The notes below the pieces were generated by a model that was not told the origin of the DNA, made no database searches, and saw only the letters and a program-made list of their open reading frames with translations. From Haematococcus lacustris (lineage: Eukaryota; Chlorophyta; Chlorophyceae; Chlamydomonadales; Haematococcaceae), in contig JASKMD010000030.1 of the NCBI GenBank assembly GCA_030144725.1, positions 5,239,346-5,303,345 on the forward strand: 64,000 bases of DNA, in the 5' to 3' direction. The translations under genes and the position numbers were made by a program. Shown in pieces: positions 10,955 through 23,200 of the stretch (its first letter is position 1; each line of letters starts with the position of its first letter).

Positions 10955-11880
10955 GTCAAGGGGGTGCAGGATGGATCTCGCAAGGTGGTGGAGCAGCCTA
11001 GCAGGTTCAGCACGGATGGCAGGCCTGACAGGCTGGTGATCGTGGATGAGTTCTGCACCAGCCGTATCAGCTCAACTGTGCATGCCCCCCGGCCTTGTGA
11101 GCTACACCTGCCACGTGACCGGTCCAGGCCCGCAGACTGGGTACCACCAGCAGGCCAGGTGATCCAGCTGCTGCTGCGCTTAGCCTTGGTCCAGCGGCAT
11201 GGTAATAAGTGCGGGGCCTGATGTGGCGTCACCCCCCGGCCCTGGACCAGCCACCTACTGCACCTGGCCCAGTGCCACGACCCCAGGCCCCCCCATGGGG
11301 CAAGCGGCTGGGGCAGGACACCAACGCATGCCTCAACTTTCAGCGCATTGGGGAGAGCGTGCAGCGTCTCCTGGAGCTGTGCAGTTGAGATGACCTAGAG
11401 TCTCTGCCTCCCATTGGCGAGGAATACCAGCAGGTCACCCCCGCCATTGGCCCCGCAATTCACTTTTCGACACCGTCTTGATCCGTTCCATGTAATTCTT
11501 TCACCGTTAGCCTCTACATCTCACAACGGTGTCGCTAGCAGGTTAGGCCCTCTTTTGTCGATTGTACTGCATTGTGTCGACGACTTGATTAGCTTCGCAA
11601 TGTCAGCGCTACAAGCTGGTCAATGACCGGCTGCCCAAGCTTAGACAGTGGCTGCACCGGGCTGCAGAATACCGGCGGGGCATTAATGGCCGGGCCTGCA
11701 ACAGCCCATAGGGCCTTGTAGTTTGGACAGGCCGCTAGCCTCATAAACTGCAAGCTATTAGCTTTGATGGAATGTCCAGTGGTCTCCAGTTAGCTGGAGG
11801 GAACGTGCTAACAGTGTGGGGGGTTGTAGTCATCAAGGGTGCGACCGATGACACCACAATTAGATTGTAGCATGGAGTGA
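10955..11880 (+). mobile_element. Family-B Fanzor/TnpB-like element relic with an internal insertion
   Basis: Coding remains from about 10965 read VIVDEFCTSRISS (the family position of the DE-x-x-TS segment) and, from about 11300, QDTNACLNFQRIGES, which corresponds to the RuvC-III motif DRDxNAALN of TnpB/Fanzor nucleases. After a GEEYQQ stretch the sequence is interrupted at about 11434-11604 by an unrelated 170-base insert; the coding tail then resumes (YKLVNDRLPKLRQW) and runs into the family-B right end (about 11700-11880: TCTCCAG, CATCAAGGGTGCGACCGATGA). Several frames are broken; the element is dead. Family assignment rests on motifs only. Confidence 0.55.
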
Positions 11881-11996
11881 ATGGGGGCAGGGTCCTTATG
11901 GTGCGGGTTTGGCGGCAGCAGGTGTGACACAAATTGCAGACAAACAGTGGCATGTGCCACGGCCAAGCTCAGGGCTATTACAAGCAATCAGCGACA

Positions 11997-12645
11997 ATGA
12001 TAGGTAGCTGTAGCTGGCAGCTCCAGCGAGGGCTAAGTAGCCATGCCAGGAACCTACGCATCGCTGCCGCGACCCAGCCGAGCGTGGAGGAGGGGATTGA
12101 AGCGGCTTTGCGACGCCTCCGTAACAAGCGTGGCGAGAAACCGGTTTCACCAAAGCCCGCACTGCAGAAGCAACCAAAGCCACAAGTAAAGCCGCAGCAG
12201 CAAAATAAGCTGCAAAAGCAGCGGCCTGGCATCAGCAGCGGGTCTGGGCCAACCCATGCAAGCCCAATGGCTTCGCCACAACACAATGAGCGTGTGGATG
12301 AGTCCAGCCTGTCCCTGGACCTTTCCCAACGTGAGAGTGATGCCCTCTTTGATGAGATTGCCCGGTCTCTGGAACAGCAGCCCCAAGCAAGCAAGAGCAA
12401 AAGAAAACATCAGGAGGAGGATGAAGAGGAGGTCCAGGACCTGCCTTCTACGCCTGATGCACGGCTTGAGAAAATGCTGGCCTCCACCAAGCTGGATTTC
12501 TCAGGTCCCATCCTGGCTTTTTCTCCCAGTGCCCGTGGCTTTGGCATTGGAGCCAAGAGTGCCAGTAGTTCTGGGTCAGGAGCCACTAGCAGCCCAACAA
12601 AGGCAGCAGCAGCAGCAGTGACGGAGCCAGCAGCAATAGCAGAGC

Positions 12646-12678
<33 letters not shown>

Positions 12679-14829
12679 GGCTAGCAACGTCAGCAGCAGG
12701 GACAACAGCATCAACAGGCCAGGCAAGGCTTGTCAAGCAATCCACTAGACAACCTGCTGGCTTCGGCCTGCCTGCTGCTGGCAGTCCAGGGGCTCAACCC
12801 AAGGCTGACGCCAGCAGCAAAGCTGTCAGGTCTGAGGACGTCAGCAGAACATCACCAGCCCCAGCCCCGCCAGCCAGGGCCCCACCAGCCAGCCCTGCCG
12901 CCAGCCCTGCCACCCCCCCAGCTGAGCCAACAAGCCAGCCAAGCCGCAGTGGCACCCAAGCAGGCAGTCCGCCTACAGCGCTATCGCCCAGTCCCTCCGT
13001 GGTGCGCCACCTAGGGCCGGCATGTGTAGCATGAGCAGGGAAGAGCAAGCAGGCCCTGTGTACAGATCACTGTGCTAGCAGGCACGTGGCCTTAGTTATA
13101 GCCTGGCTTGGCATGGCTGGTGGACCATTGACCATCATCGTCATTGCCAGGCAGCCTTTCTGGAGGTTGGGACCAGAAACCAGTTGGTCTGACGCTGCTT
13201 TGTCTCAATAAACTCCCAGCCAATGTCCACGGCGTGCCTCCCTGGCTATGGCCTGTCCCTTTTCATGCCCCTGCCCCTGTCCATGGCCTGGTCCCAGACA
13301 CTATCCATGGCCTGCCTGCCTGCCTGCCTGCTGCTCGATCCATGGCCTGCTTGTGCATGCGTCTGCCTACACTCCTGCTCCTGTTTGCGCGGCTGCAGCC
13401 ACCGCTCCAGCTGTTCCTGTATTGCACTGATTCCCGGCTCACCCAGAAAGCCATCGACACAGCAGGCTGGACAGAGCAGGTGAGCTAGGGCCGGCAAGGC
13501 TAGGGCCGCAGGGTGTGGGGGTTACTCATCAGAGTCAGGCCATGCAGGTAGGAGATGCAGCTAGCATTGTGGTGGCACTGGCAATCCTTGCTGCTGCTGC
13601 TGCTGCTGCTGCAGCTGCACGCATAGCACTGCCTGAGCGAGGCATGACATGCAGTGCCTGACATGCCTTGAGGCAACCAGCCGGCATTGCTGCAGCCCGT
13701 GAGCTTTGGAGTATGGCTGTTATGAGGTGAATGTGGGTGCGTGTGTAAGCGCGCTGTGCGGGGCCTGTGCAGGTGGAAGTCACTCGGGAGCTGGCCCAGG
13801 CTCATGTGGTGGTTGCTGCCAAGAAGTCGAGCTCTGGCCGCCACAACAAGCTCAAACAGGTAGGCTGCCACACTGCTCAACACGACAGTCACCATGTGTC
13901 GTGCGTGTCGTGTATGCGCCATGAGCTGATGAGGGGCACATTGGAGCAGTCAAGCCCTGGGAATGCGGAGTCAGCCACAGCCGGCACACACAACACGCAA
14001 GGAGAAGCCTGCTGACCATGCATGCAATTCAACAGGCGGGGCACTTCGGCAGGCTGGGCACTTTGGCAGGCTGGGCACTTTGGCAGGCTGGGCAGTTTGG
14101 CAGGCTGGCAGTAAGCAGGGGCAATTTTGCAGGCTGGCAGTTTCACAGGCTAGGCAGGCAGGCAGCATCTGGACTGTCACTGCAGCATGCGACAGTAGCC
14201 CTTCATTGCCATGGAGACATCATTGGTAACAAAGGTACAAAGGTGTTGGTACATAGGCAACCTTGCTAAGCAACAACTGTCACGCAGTATGTCACGTGAC
14301 GTGTTGTGTTGTGACACCGTCGCAGCCATCAGCACCATCTTTTGCATGTGTCACTTATGCCATGAGCTGACGAGGGGCAGTGCAGACACCAGCAGACTGA
14401 GCAGCTGGCAGGCTGTGTGGGCCATGTGCGCAGGGTGAACGCACTGCAGCCAACAGCAAGCTACCTTTCGTATGTGTGGGGCGCAAGATGACAAGTGATA
14501 ACCTGAAGATCACACTGGGTCCCCTCCTAGCAGCCCACCGGTCCAAGCATGGCTGTGACAGTGGACAGCCGCCGCAGCCGGAGGGGCAGGCTGGCCCGCT
14601 GCGGGGGGCCGAGGCGCACGCTGCATCCGTTGCAGCTGACAAGGCTGTTGCCAAGGAAATAGCCAAGGCACTGCGTGACGGGAGCTGGCGGAGCTACATG
14701 CTGACCCAGCTGGGCATTGAAGGGGCGGACCAGCCAGCTGCACATGGGCAGGCGCCGGCAGCAGCACCGGCAGCACAGGCAAACGCAGAGAGGCAGGGGA
14801 GCACTGAGTCAGCTACCTGGCCTGGCTGA
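11997..14829 (+). CDS. Putative organelle-targeted protein, C-terminal part resembling Ycf45/R3H-type proteins (514 codons)
   Basis: Proposed exons 11997-13001, 13399-13479, 13773-13859, 14461-14829, all phase 0 with GT-AG borders. The start ATG 11997 opens a basic, Ser/Arg-rich leader typical of a transit peptide. Exon 1 then encodes a disordered Ser/Ala/Pro/Gln-rich region with an acidic patch. Exons 2-3 give LFLYCTDSRLTQKAI and VEVTRELAQAHVVVAAKK, and exon 4 starts LPFVCVGRKMTSDNLK; this order (tyrosine strand, VTRELxxA, xxLPF) is reminiscent of the C-terminal region of Ycf45-like plant/cyanobacterial proteins, but no P-loop was found, so the family call is tentative. The final stop lies in a duplicated fragment of the neighbouring BTB gene. 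The last acceptor is uncertain. Confidence 0.5.
14030..14115 (+). repeat. Short tandem repeat (GGCAGGCTGGGCACTTT, about 4-5 units)
   Basis: A 17-base unit is repeated with small changes in the third intron of the preceding gene model. Confidence 0.75.
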
Positions 14830-14890
14830 ATGATGTGGTGCTGGCAGCACGGAGGGAGATGCCAAGCAGGCAGATTGGGTAAGGACCTGG
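14819..14890 (+). pseudogene. Partial duplicate of BTB gene exon 3
   Basis: Matches about 16358-16461 (TGGCTGAA, GATGTGGTGCTGGC, GGAGATGCCAAG, GCAGATTGGG, AAGGACCTG) with substitutions and one internal deletion of roughly 25 bases. It contains the stop codon used in the model of the upstream gene, so it may have recruited or truncated that gene's 3' end. Confidence 0.7.
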
Positions 14891-15382
14891 GCTGCCTGCA
14901 AACTAACCTGTAGTAATGAAGAGCCAGGCAAAAGCAGCAGAAGAAAAAGGAAGGGATGGAGGAACTGGAGAATAGCTCAGCCAGGGGCAGGCTGTGGCGG
15001 GGTATGACTGCCTCAAAGGGTGCTTCGAGCCTGCTGCCAGGAGCTGCCAGCATGTCAACGCGTAACAATATGAATGCGCAATGATGTCAGCCCTGCAGTC
15101 CTAGATAACGTTTGTCTAGGTCCTCCTGTACGGGGCTAGCCAGCACACTGACACTAGCTCACTACCTCACTGGCACTAGCTTACTGGCTTGTGAGGACAG
15201 GTTGCCAGAATCAAAGACGCCAGGATTACACGGCATGCCTCTGTCTGCCCTCGTTGCAGTAATAGTCATACTACCTCAGCGATTCAGTGGATTAAGGGTG
15301 TGAGGATCACATAACACCGGGCGAGGACTCGCTTATTCCCCAGCACGATCGCGCTCCTTGCTCGGATTTTGATGCAAACAAG
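14891..15382. other. Intergenic region upstream of the BTB-like gene
   Basis: About 490 bases without a supported gene. It presumably contains the BTB-like promoter. No repeats of note were seen. Confidence 0.4.
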
Positions 15383-16642
15383 ATGATGGCGCGCGTGGAT
15401 TCCTTGAAAGTGCGGTGTTCTGATGGCGAGGTACCCTTTTCGTGGGAGCTCTTACGCCTCGCCTCGCCGCGCTACCTGGACGCAATGGTGTCGCCAAGCG
15501 ACAGGGCAGATGGCAAGCGCGAACTGAAAGCAAGTGGTCCGCGCAAACTCTAGCCCTCGCGACGGAACCGTAGCTCGCGACGTGTTGCCGACGCGAGATC
15601 CTGCTCCTGCACATATGCTTGAACTGGTCTGCATGCCTTGACTAGCCCCGCCAGGCCGCTAGTCGCTGTGTTCCTGCCATGCGCAGGCGCCTGATACTAC
15701 GAGCCGTCAATGGCAACTGCTGGCGGGCCAGCTGTACCCAGAGCGCTGGCCCAAGCCTGAGCTGGGCCTGAAGGAGTGGCTGGAGCTGCTGCCACTGGCA
15801 CACACAGTGAGCCACGCCTTGATCCAGCATTGAGTCATAAGTCGGCAGCAATGAGCGACCAGTTGAGAACCCTCAGCCAGCAGCAGTGCAGCTTGTGGCT
15901 GTTGGCCTGTTGGACCCTACCTCGGCTCTTATGGGTGAATGCATACATGCTGGTGCGCTTGTAGGCTCATTGTAGTGACACGGGATGGCATTGCATGCAT
16001 GCATGTGATATTGCGGCATGCAGCATCCACGGCCACATCCACTGCATGCCCCGTAGCCAAGCATGTGATAGCAAGGACGGCATGGGTGCAACAAGTATGG
16101 GCATGCAGTGTCCAGGCAGCCGAGGACCCTCTGAGCTTCCCTGGGAGCCTGGCTGCAATCCCTCTGCCCTTCCATGGGGGGCTTTTACCTAGCAGTACAA
16201 ACTATGGCTACTGTGTATGGCTCTTACCTTGCAGTACCACATTTCTTTCATCCAGGACCAGGCACGTGGCACGCTGACATCTCTGCTGCGGGGCCAGCTG
16301 TGCTTGAGCTTTTACGGCGTGGGCTACATCGCCAAGTGGCTGCGTGTGGCTGAGCAGTACCGGCTGGCCTGGCTGAAGGATGTGGTGCTGGCGGCATGGA
16401 AGGAGATGCCAAGTCCTGCTGTCAAGCAAGCTTTAGCAAGCAGATTGGGGAAGGACCTGACGCAGCTGGCGCCTGACACCCTGGTTGAGGTCATGATGAT
16501 GCGGGAAGCTAATCCTTGCTCTCAGAAGACCACCAAAAGGTACGCTCTGCTCATGGCCAACCGTCTGCTGGCACTGGCTGTCAACAGCCATGACATGTGG
16601 CTTTCACATTGCAATCTGCTTGTTGTTGATCTTGCACCATGA
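15383..16642 (+). CDS. BTB/POZ-like domain protein (225 codons, 3 exons)
   Basis: Exons 15383-15529, 15687-15806, 16235-16642; all in phase 0. Exon 1 reads LKVRCSDGEVPFSWELLRL then ASPRYLDAM, which matches the BTB core pattern (strand, CSDG, helix, ASPxxxxM). Exon 2 gives WQLLAGQLYPERWP and EWLELLPLAHT, the usual BTB helices 'LLxxLYP...LLxLA'. Exon 3 continues YHISFIQDQA, YIAKWLRVAEQYRLAWLKD, like the BTB 3-box/BACK start, and ends at TGA 16640. BTB proteins commonly act as dimerising substrate adaptors for cullin-3 ubiquitin ligases, but the partner here is unknown. Intron 1 has a GC donor (AAA/GCAAGT). The first of two tandem ATGs was taken as start. A partial copy of exon 3 lies at 14819-14890. 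Confidence 0.6.
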
Positions 16643-17248
16643 CCAAGCAGGAGCAAGAGACGGAGGAAGGGGGAGAGCACCTCATCAATCACCAAGACCA
16701 GGACTAAGGCCAAGAGCAAGCCTCAGAAACAAGCAGGAGGACTGAAGGAGGAAGCTTGACTGAATAAGTTTTGTTTGACTGAAGGAGGAGGGATATGACC
16801 GATTCATCGGTCACCAGGATCAAGACAAGCATTCAGAAAGATGATGGCAGCGGGCACCTTAATGAGAATGGCATGGCCGCTTGGCCCTGCCCATCAGCAT
16901 TGGGCACTGGGAACTGGCGGCCTAGCATGCACATCATTGAGAGTTGAGAGACCCTTGAGAGTTGGCAGTCTGTGCAGACCATGTGCGCAGGGTGGGCGCA
17001 GCAGCAGGGAGGCAGCGGTGTACAGAGCCAGCTACCAACCAAGTCAGCAAGTCTAGGTTGACAGGCGACAGTGCCATCTGTAACATCTTGCATGTCTGTC
17101 CTATCAAGCTGTACGCCTCTCTGTAGCGACCTTCACGCGATTATTCGTCTAACGTACAAAACGGTTGCGAAACACCGGCATGCTGATCGCTACGCTACGC
17201 TGCTGCTGAAGCAGCCGGCCAGCGCCAAGCAGCGTATCAGGCAGCGGC
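16643..17248. other. Intergenic region between the BTB-like gene and the BPG2-like gene
   Basis: About 600 bases with no gene supported. A segment near 16970-17010 (ACCATGTGCGCAGGGTG) resembles 14420-14440 upstream, another small duplication between these two loci. It should contain the promoter of the 17249 gene. Confidence 0.4.
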
Positions 17249-20200
17249 ATGCTCCACTTGGGTTGCCAGTGGCTTCCTTCGAGATGTCCCAGGTGCGTTT
17301 GGGCGGCGGCTTTCGCGCGAGACATATCGCGCAATCAGCCGCCAAACCCCTGCATGTCTAGCTGCCAGCCATGAGTTTAGCATGCCGTAGTCATTAGCAG
17401 TTCCTTCTCTGTTGCTCCGCAGTTCCACAGCAAGCCTCTGCAGTCAAACAAGCCTGGGTCAGCCACCTCACCCTCTCATGTGCCATGCACAAGCCCGCGC
17501 GTCAGCTGCTGGCACAGAACCCATAACCCATAGTGACAGAGAAGGCAGCCAGGCCCCTAGAAAGTCAGCTGCCCCTTACAAGGATGTGAAGGATGTGAAT
17601 GCCAGCAGTGTCAGTGGCCCAGTGCAGGATAGCAGATCGCGGCTGTTCTCCGCCGGCGGCAGCACCTGGGGGGAAGTGCAGCCTGAGGAGGAGCAGCGCC
17701 CTAGACCAGCCCGGCCACCGCCAGGGAGAGGGGAGGCGGCAGCCATGCGCAGCACTTCAGGCAGCAGGGCAGCACGACAGGGTGGGGTGATAAGCCCAGG
17801 GTCCCCCCAGCGCCTTCCTGACCACCCCGCAGCCAGGCCAGGGCCGGCCCCCAGGGAGAGGGCTGCTCCTACCAGCTTTACCAGGGGCAGTGCCAGCAGT
17901 GCGAGCAGCAGTGGCATCAGCAGCAGAAGTAGCAGCATGACTAGCAGCAGTGAGCGGCTCAGCAGCAGCAACAGCAGTAGCCCGACCAGCAGCAGCCTTC
18001 GTCCCAGCAGCACCAGCAGCAGCAGCAGCAGCAGCAGGACCACAGCTGTACGACCTCCCCATGCTCCCAGCTCGGTGCGGGGGAGTGACGGCAGCAGCAG
18101 CCGCAGTCAGCCAGGCATACGGAGGGAGGAATTGAACAGGGGAGCTGCGGCAAAGGCCGTGAGGCAGATCGAGCGGCTGGACATGGAAATGGAGGAGCCA
18201 CCTGGTCAGCGCCGGGTGAGTGGCAGCCGGTACTGACATGATGCGCCCAGGTTTGACATGATGTGCCCAGGTTTGTAGGCGCGGCAGCTGCTAGGGGCAG
18301 GCGGCAGGGAGCCACAGCGCCGCCCCAACATGAGTCAGCTGGGCAAGGAGTGTGGAGGCATGCATGCATGCAAAGTGCATGCATCTTCCTACTTACCCCG
18401 GTGCTGCCGTGAGTCAAGGGGTGGTCTAACGCCACCCCTCACACCGCCCCACGTTCACACTGTCTCTGTCCCAGCTCCACTACACTTCATCTGGTGCTGG
18501 CACTTGCGCAAGCTGCTGCTGCTACTCCCTCTGCTGCTGACCTGACTGCTGCTGCTGACCCTACTGCTGCTGCCGCTGCTGCAGGGCTCATGCTACGGCT
18601 GCGGCGCCCGGCTGCAAGTCAGTGTACCGCTAGGTCCTGGCTATGTGGCGCCTGAGAAGTACGAGCTCAAGGCACTGCACAGGCAGCTGAAGCAGGTCAG
18701 GCATAGCGCACCCAGCACAAGCAGCTGCTGACCCATTCATCCTGAGACCTGGCTGGGGCAAGCTGACGACCCACATGCGCATGCTGCATGCCTACATGCG
18801 GTGCGCAACGCCCATGCACCTGTGACGTTCAGCATGAAGCCATGATGATGATGATGATGGTCAAGGTGCAGCAGGAAGGCTGGGGAGACAAGCTGGTGTG
18901 GCAGAGTGCAGGGTCACGGCCTTGCCAGGTCCTGGCCTGCTGTTTGTAGGCCACACCATGTGTACAGAGTGTGGGGCAGCATGGGCTCATCATTTCAGGC
19001 CCTGGCCCGCACCATGCTCCAAGCAGCATGCAGTAGAGCTGGCCATCAGGTGTTGAGGGGCCATGGCCTGCAGGCCACTGGATGTATGACAAAAGGAGAC
19101 GCCGCTGTTGCATGCCTGAAGGAGGAGGAGGGCCCCATGTACCCCACCTCCCCCTAGGCTTATGGCTAGGGTGGGGCTGCCCCTGCGCCTGTCCCTGCCC
19201 CTGCACCCTACTGCCCTTAGACCCACTGGGCTATGTGCAGAGTGCCCCTGTGATCCGCCCTCCCTCCTCCCCTGCTGTGCGTGCAGGTGCTGTGTGTGCG
19301 CTGCCAGGGCTTGTCCCACGGCGTCATGATCCCCGGGGTGGAGGACTTCACGCAAAAGCTGCAGGCCAAGGTGGGCAGACGGCTCAGGGTGGCGTGCAGC
19401 CAGGAGGCTTAGGAGCGTGTGCAGAGCAGCTTAGGAGTGTGTGCAGAGCAGCAGCACAGTCACATGCTCTCAAACACAGCAGTTGGTCCAGGCAGTGGTG
19501 GTTTGGTTTGGCTTGGCTTGAGAGCGTGTGCAGACCAGCAGCATGCACCAAGGTGGACCTGGATGGCGCATGTCGCACCTCATGTCATGCGCAACCAGGG
19601 TGCTCACAGGCGCTGCAGGGTCCACTGCCAGACTGGCAGGCTCATGAGCTGGCAGGGCCCAGGCCTACTCAGGCCCACCTGGCTCACTCACAGGCGCTGT
19701 GGGCAGTGCTGCCAGGCTGCCAGGCTGCTGCCAGGCTGCTGGTGTCCAGGCTGCCCAGGCTGCCAGGCTGCCTAGGGGCGCAGGCTGCCAGGCTGCTGCT
19801 GCCAGGCTGCCAGGCTGCCAGCCAGTGCTGAGCTCAGCCAGTGCCGCAAAGTGCTCTCCGCCCGCCTTGGCCCCCAGCAGGCCTTGCACCTGTCTGTCAG
19901 CCAGTCACCAGGCAAGTGCCAGCCAAGCAGGCAGGCAGGCAGGCAGGCTGTCAGGCAGGCGGCTTGGCTGCTGTGTGGTGCTTGCAGGCGCTGCTGGAGC
20001 AGGCTGAGGCCACTGAGGAGGCCATAGAGCTGCTGGGCAAGGTGCTGATCACCCCCGAGCGCCTGCGGCTGCAGCTGCTGGTGAGCCTTGCTGGTTTGGC
20101 TGGCTTGACCAGGCTGCACTGCCAGCCTGGTGTGGCTGTGCTGTGGCTGTGGCTGTGGCTGCTGTGCTGTGGCTGCTGTGCCTGCTGTGGCTGCTGTGTG

Positions 20201-23200
20201 CTGTGTGGCTGGTGTGCACTGCCAGCCTGGTGTGGCACCCAGCCTGGTGCTGGGCGGCTAAGCAAGGGCTAAGCAAGGGCAGGGGGGCCATGTGCATGAG
20301 TGTGAGGGGGAGGGGAGGGCACACCTACAGCACAGTTGCTTGCTCGTGACAGCCTGACCTGCCACACCAACCAGACCTGTGCCATTGGCTGAGCCTGCAC
20401 ACAGCTGGGCACGTGCCTCTGTCTGTATGGGGTGTTGGGGGTGGGGGGGGAGGGGAGGAGAGGGGAGGGGAGGGTGGGAGGGGAGGATGGGAGGCGAGGG
20501 GGGCGAAAGGGGGTGGGGCAAGGGGGTGGTGGTGCTGTACCTCAGGCCCTGTCTCAGACAGCATCGTCAGCTGTGGTGCTCAGTGGCACCTGGCCCAGCC
20601 AGTCTCTAGCTTGAGTGCTGCTGCTGGGTGCCGCCTGCTGCGGGGCTGTGGTGGCTGCTGCTCCTACCTCTCGTTGCCTTGTCTGCTGCTGCTCTGCCTG
20701 GGGGTGATGGTTGTGGTGTTTGTGGAGGTGAGCAGGAGGTGAGGGAGAAGAAGGCGATTGTGGTGATGCTGGTGGACCTCACGGATGTGGCCGGCACACT
20801 GATGGGCAAGGTAAGCCTAAAGCCGCACTGCTGCTCCCCCCTCTACACTAATCACACTGGGCGGGGGCCAGGGGCGGGGCGGGGGCGGGGGCGGGGGCGG
20901 GGGCGGGGGCGGGGGTGGGGGCGGGGGCGGGGGCGGGCACCTGGTGAGGGTGCGTGGGCCCTGAGGTGTCTGCTGTGTGTCGTGTAGATAGCCGCTGCTG
21001 CTGCTGCTGCTGCTGCTGTGTGCTGGCCCGCACTGCCCTTGCCTCTGCCTCTGCCCTTGTCCAGGTGCGGGACATGGTTGGCCGCAACCCCATCGTGCTG
21101 GTGGGCACCAAGATGGACCTGCTGCCTGAGGGCACCCACCCCCGGGTAAGCAGCGCATGGGCAGGGAGCCTGCAGGGCGGGGCACACAGCCTGCAGGGAA
21201 CCAGGGCCCAGCAGCTGCTGCAGGGGCCAGACGGCAGGATCGGGGCTGTGGCTGAGGCAGGGTGGGTATTGATTGGGGGGCTGCGGGTCAGGTCAGGTCA
21301 GGGTTGGTGGCGCCAGGCTGCAGCCAGCACCCTGTTCCTGTCTGCTGCTGCGGTCCCCCCACCTCCTGTTCTGCTGCTGCGGGTCAGGGCAGTCAGGGAC
21401 TGTGGGTCAGGGCAGTCAGGGCTGCCAGCACCCTGTTGTTTCCTGCCTGCTGTAACCTTTGCTTAGCTCGCCCCTCACTGCTGACTGAGGTGCTACTACT
21501 GCTACTGCCGTGATGCCACTGTTTACACCCTCGTCACCCTGACCGTCAGTAGCTTGGGCATGGGACCTGGCAGCCCGCTCCATAGTGTGACGCACACAGA
21601 CGGCAGCAGCATAGGGACTGGAATGTGCATTGACCGCATGAGCCTGGGCATGCCGCTGCATGGGCCGCATGGTGCATGATGATTCAGGATGTTGCGGACT
21701 GGCTGATGGAGGCGGCCCTGCGCAAGCGCCTCAACGTCATCTCCTGCCACCTGGTGTCCAGCCACTCAGGGGAAGGTGCGGGCAACACACACAGGGGGTG
21801 GGGACAGGCGTGGGGCGGCAGCAGGCGTGGGCCAGGGGGAGGGTGGGCATGACTCCTGTTGTGTGTGCCATCCCCGCTGACACCTCTTGTGTGCCACCCT
21901 GCCCTAGCCCCCAAGCCCCACTGGCCCCCTGCCCCCCTTTGCACCCTGCCCCAGTCATCATTATGTGCGTGGGCCGAGTTTGGGTTAGTGTCAGGGATGG
22001 GGGAGGGGCCAGTGGAGGCAGGCTGGTGAGGGTGGCATGGGGGGGTGTGCGGCAGGTAGCCGGCAGCTGCAGGCAGGCAGGCAGGCAGGGGAGGGACAGG
22101 GCGGGCAGGCAGGGGAGGGACAGGGCAGGCAGGCAGGGCAGAGGGGGGGCAGGCAGGAAGGGCAGAGGGGGGGCAGGCAGGCACATCTGGATTGACGGCA
22201 GGGCTGCTGTCCCTCTTTCTGGTGCAGGGGTGACGGTTGTGACCCGCAAGGTCAGCCAGGAGCGCCAGGGCAGAGATGTGTACGTCATCGGTGCCGCCAA
22301 TGTTGGCAAGAGTGCATTCGTACGCGCCATGCTCAAGGTCAGGGCCGCAGCCCAGACCCCGGCTTCCACCCTGCTGCCCGGCCACTCGGCCACCACCCTG
22401 CTGCCCTGCCCTGCTGCCCTGCTGCCCGTGTGGAAGCAGCACACCGCCCTCACTGCATACCCTCACTGGCACCGAGCCTCCACACCCGCTGCCTCAGTTC
22501 CCTCCTAGCTTTGTTCCTGCCCCACCTAGGGTCCCTCCTCACCTTGGGCGCTAACCCGGTTCAAGCTGCGCCCTCCCTGCCATGCCCCGGCCTGCAGGAC
22601 ATGTCCAAGTTTGAAGGCATGAACTTTGACCCCGCGGCCCTGGCCAACGCGCGCTACCTGCCCACTGAGTCCCCCATGCCCGGCACCACCCTGGGCCTGA
22701 TAGCCCTGCAGGCATACGCCTCAGGCGGCACCTTGTTTGGTGAGACCCACTCAACCGCAGACAGCACAGGCAGCACAGGGCCGGGGCTGCTGCACGACCT
22801 GCAGGCCCAGGCACTGCCTCTGCATGCGGTCCATGTGGACAGCTTCTGCCCAGCTTCCTAGCAACAGGCTGCACTGTCCAAAACATGGTCTGGGGCTCAG
22901 TCTGTTTGGGGCCACTAGCAGCAGCAGCACCGTGATGGCCGCCTGGGGCTGGGCTAGTGCACTGCAGGCAGCACGCAGTCAGGGCCAGGGCCAGGGGCAT
23001 GGCCAGCTGAGGACCAGCAAGGCCCACAGTAGGGTCAGCACAGTGGGGCTGTGCAGCTGGCTGGCGTGTCAGGCAGGTGGCAGGCAAGCAGGCAGGTGGC
23101 AGGTGGCGGCGCCCCTGAGAAAAAGAAAGAAAAAGAAGAAGAAGAAGAAGACTACTCCGGCGTGCAAGCCAGCGTGCATCAAGGAAGGAGCTGCCGCCTG

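Noticed and set aside
21660..22508. 282-codon plus-strand and 262-codon minus-strand frames
   Set aside because: The plus frame spans BPG2 exons 9 and 10 plus the intron; only the exon parts match the family. The minus frame is its shadow.
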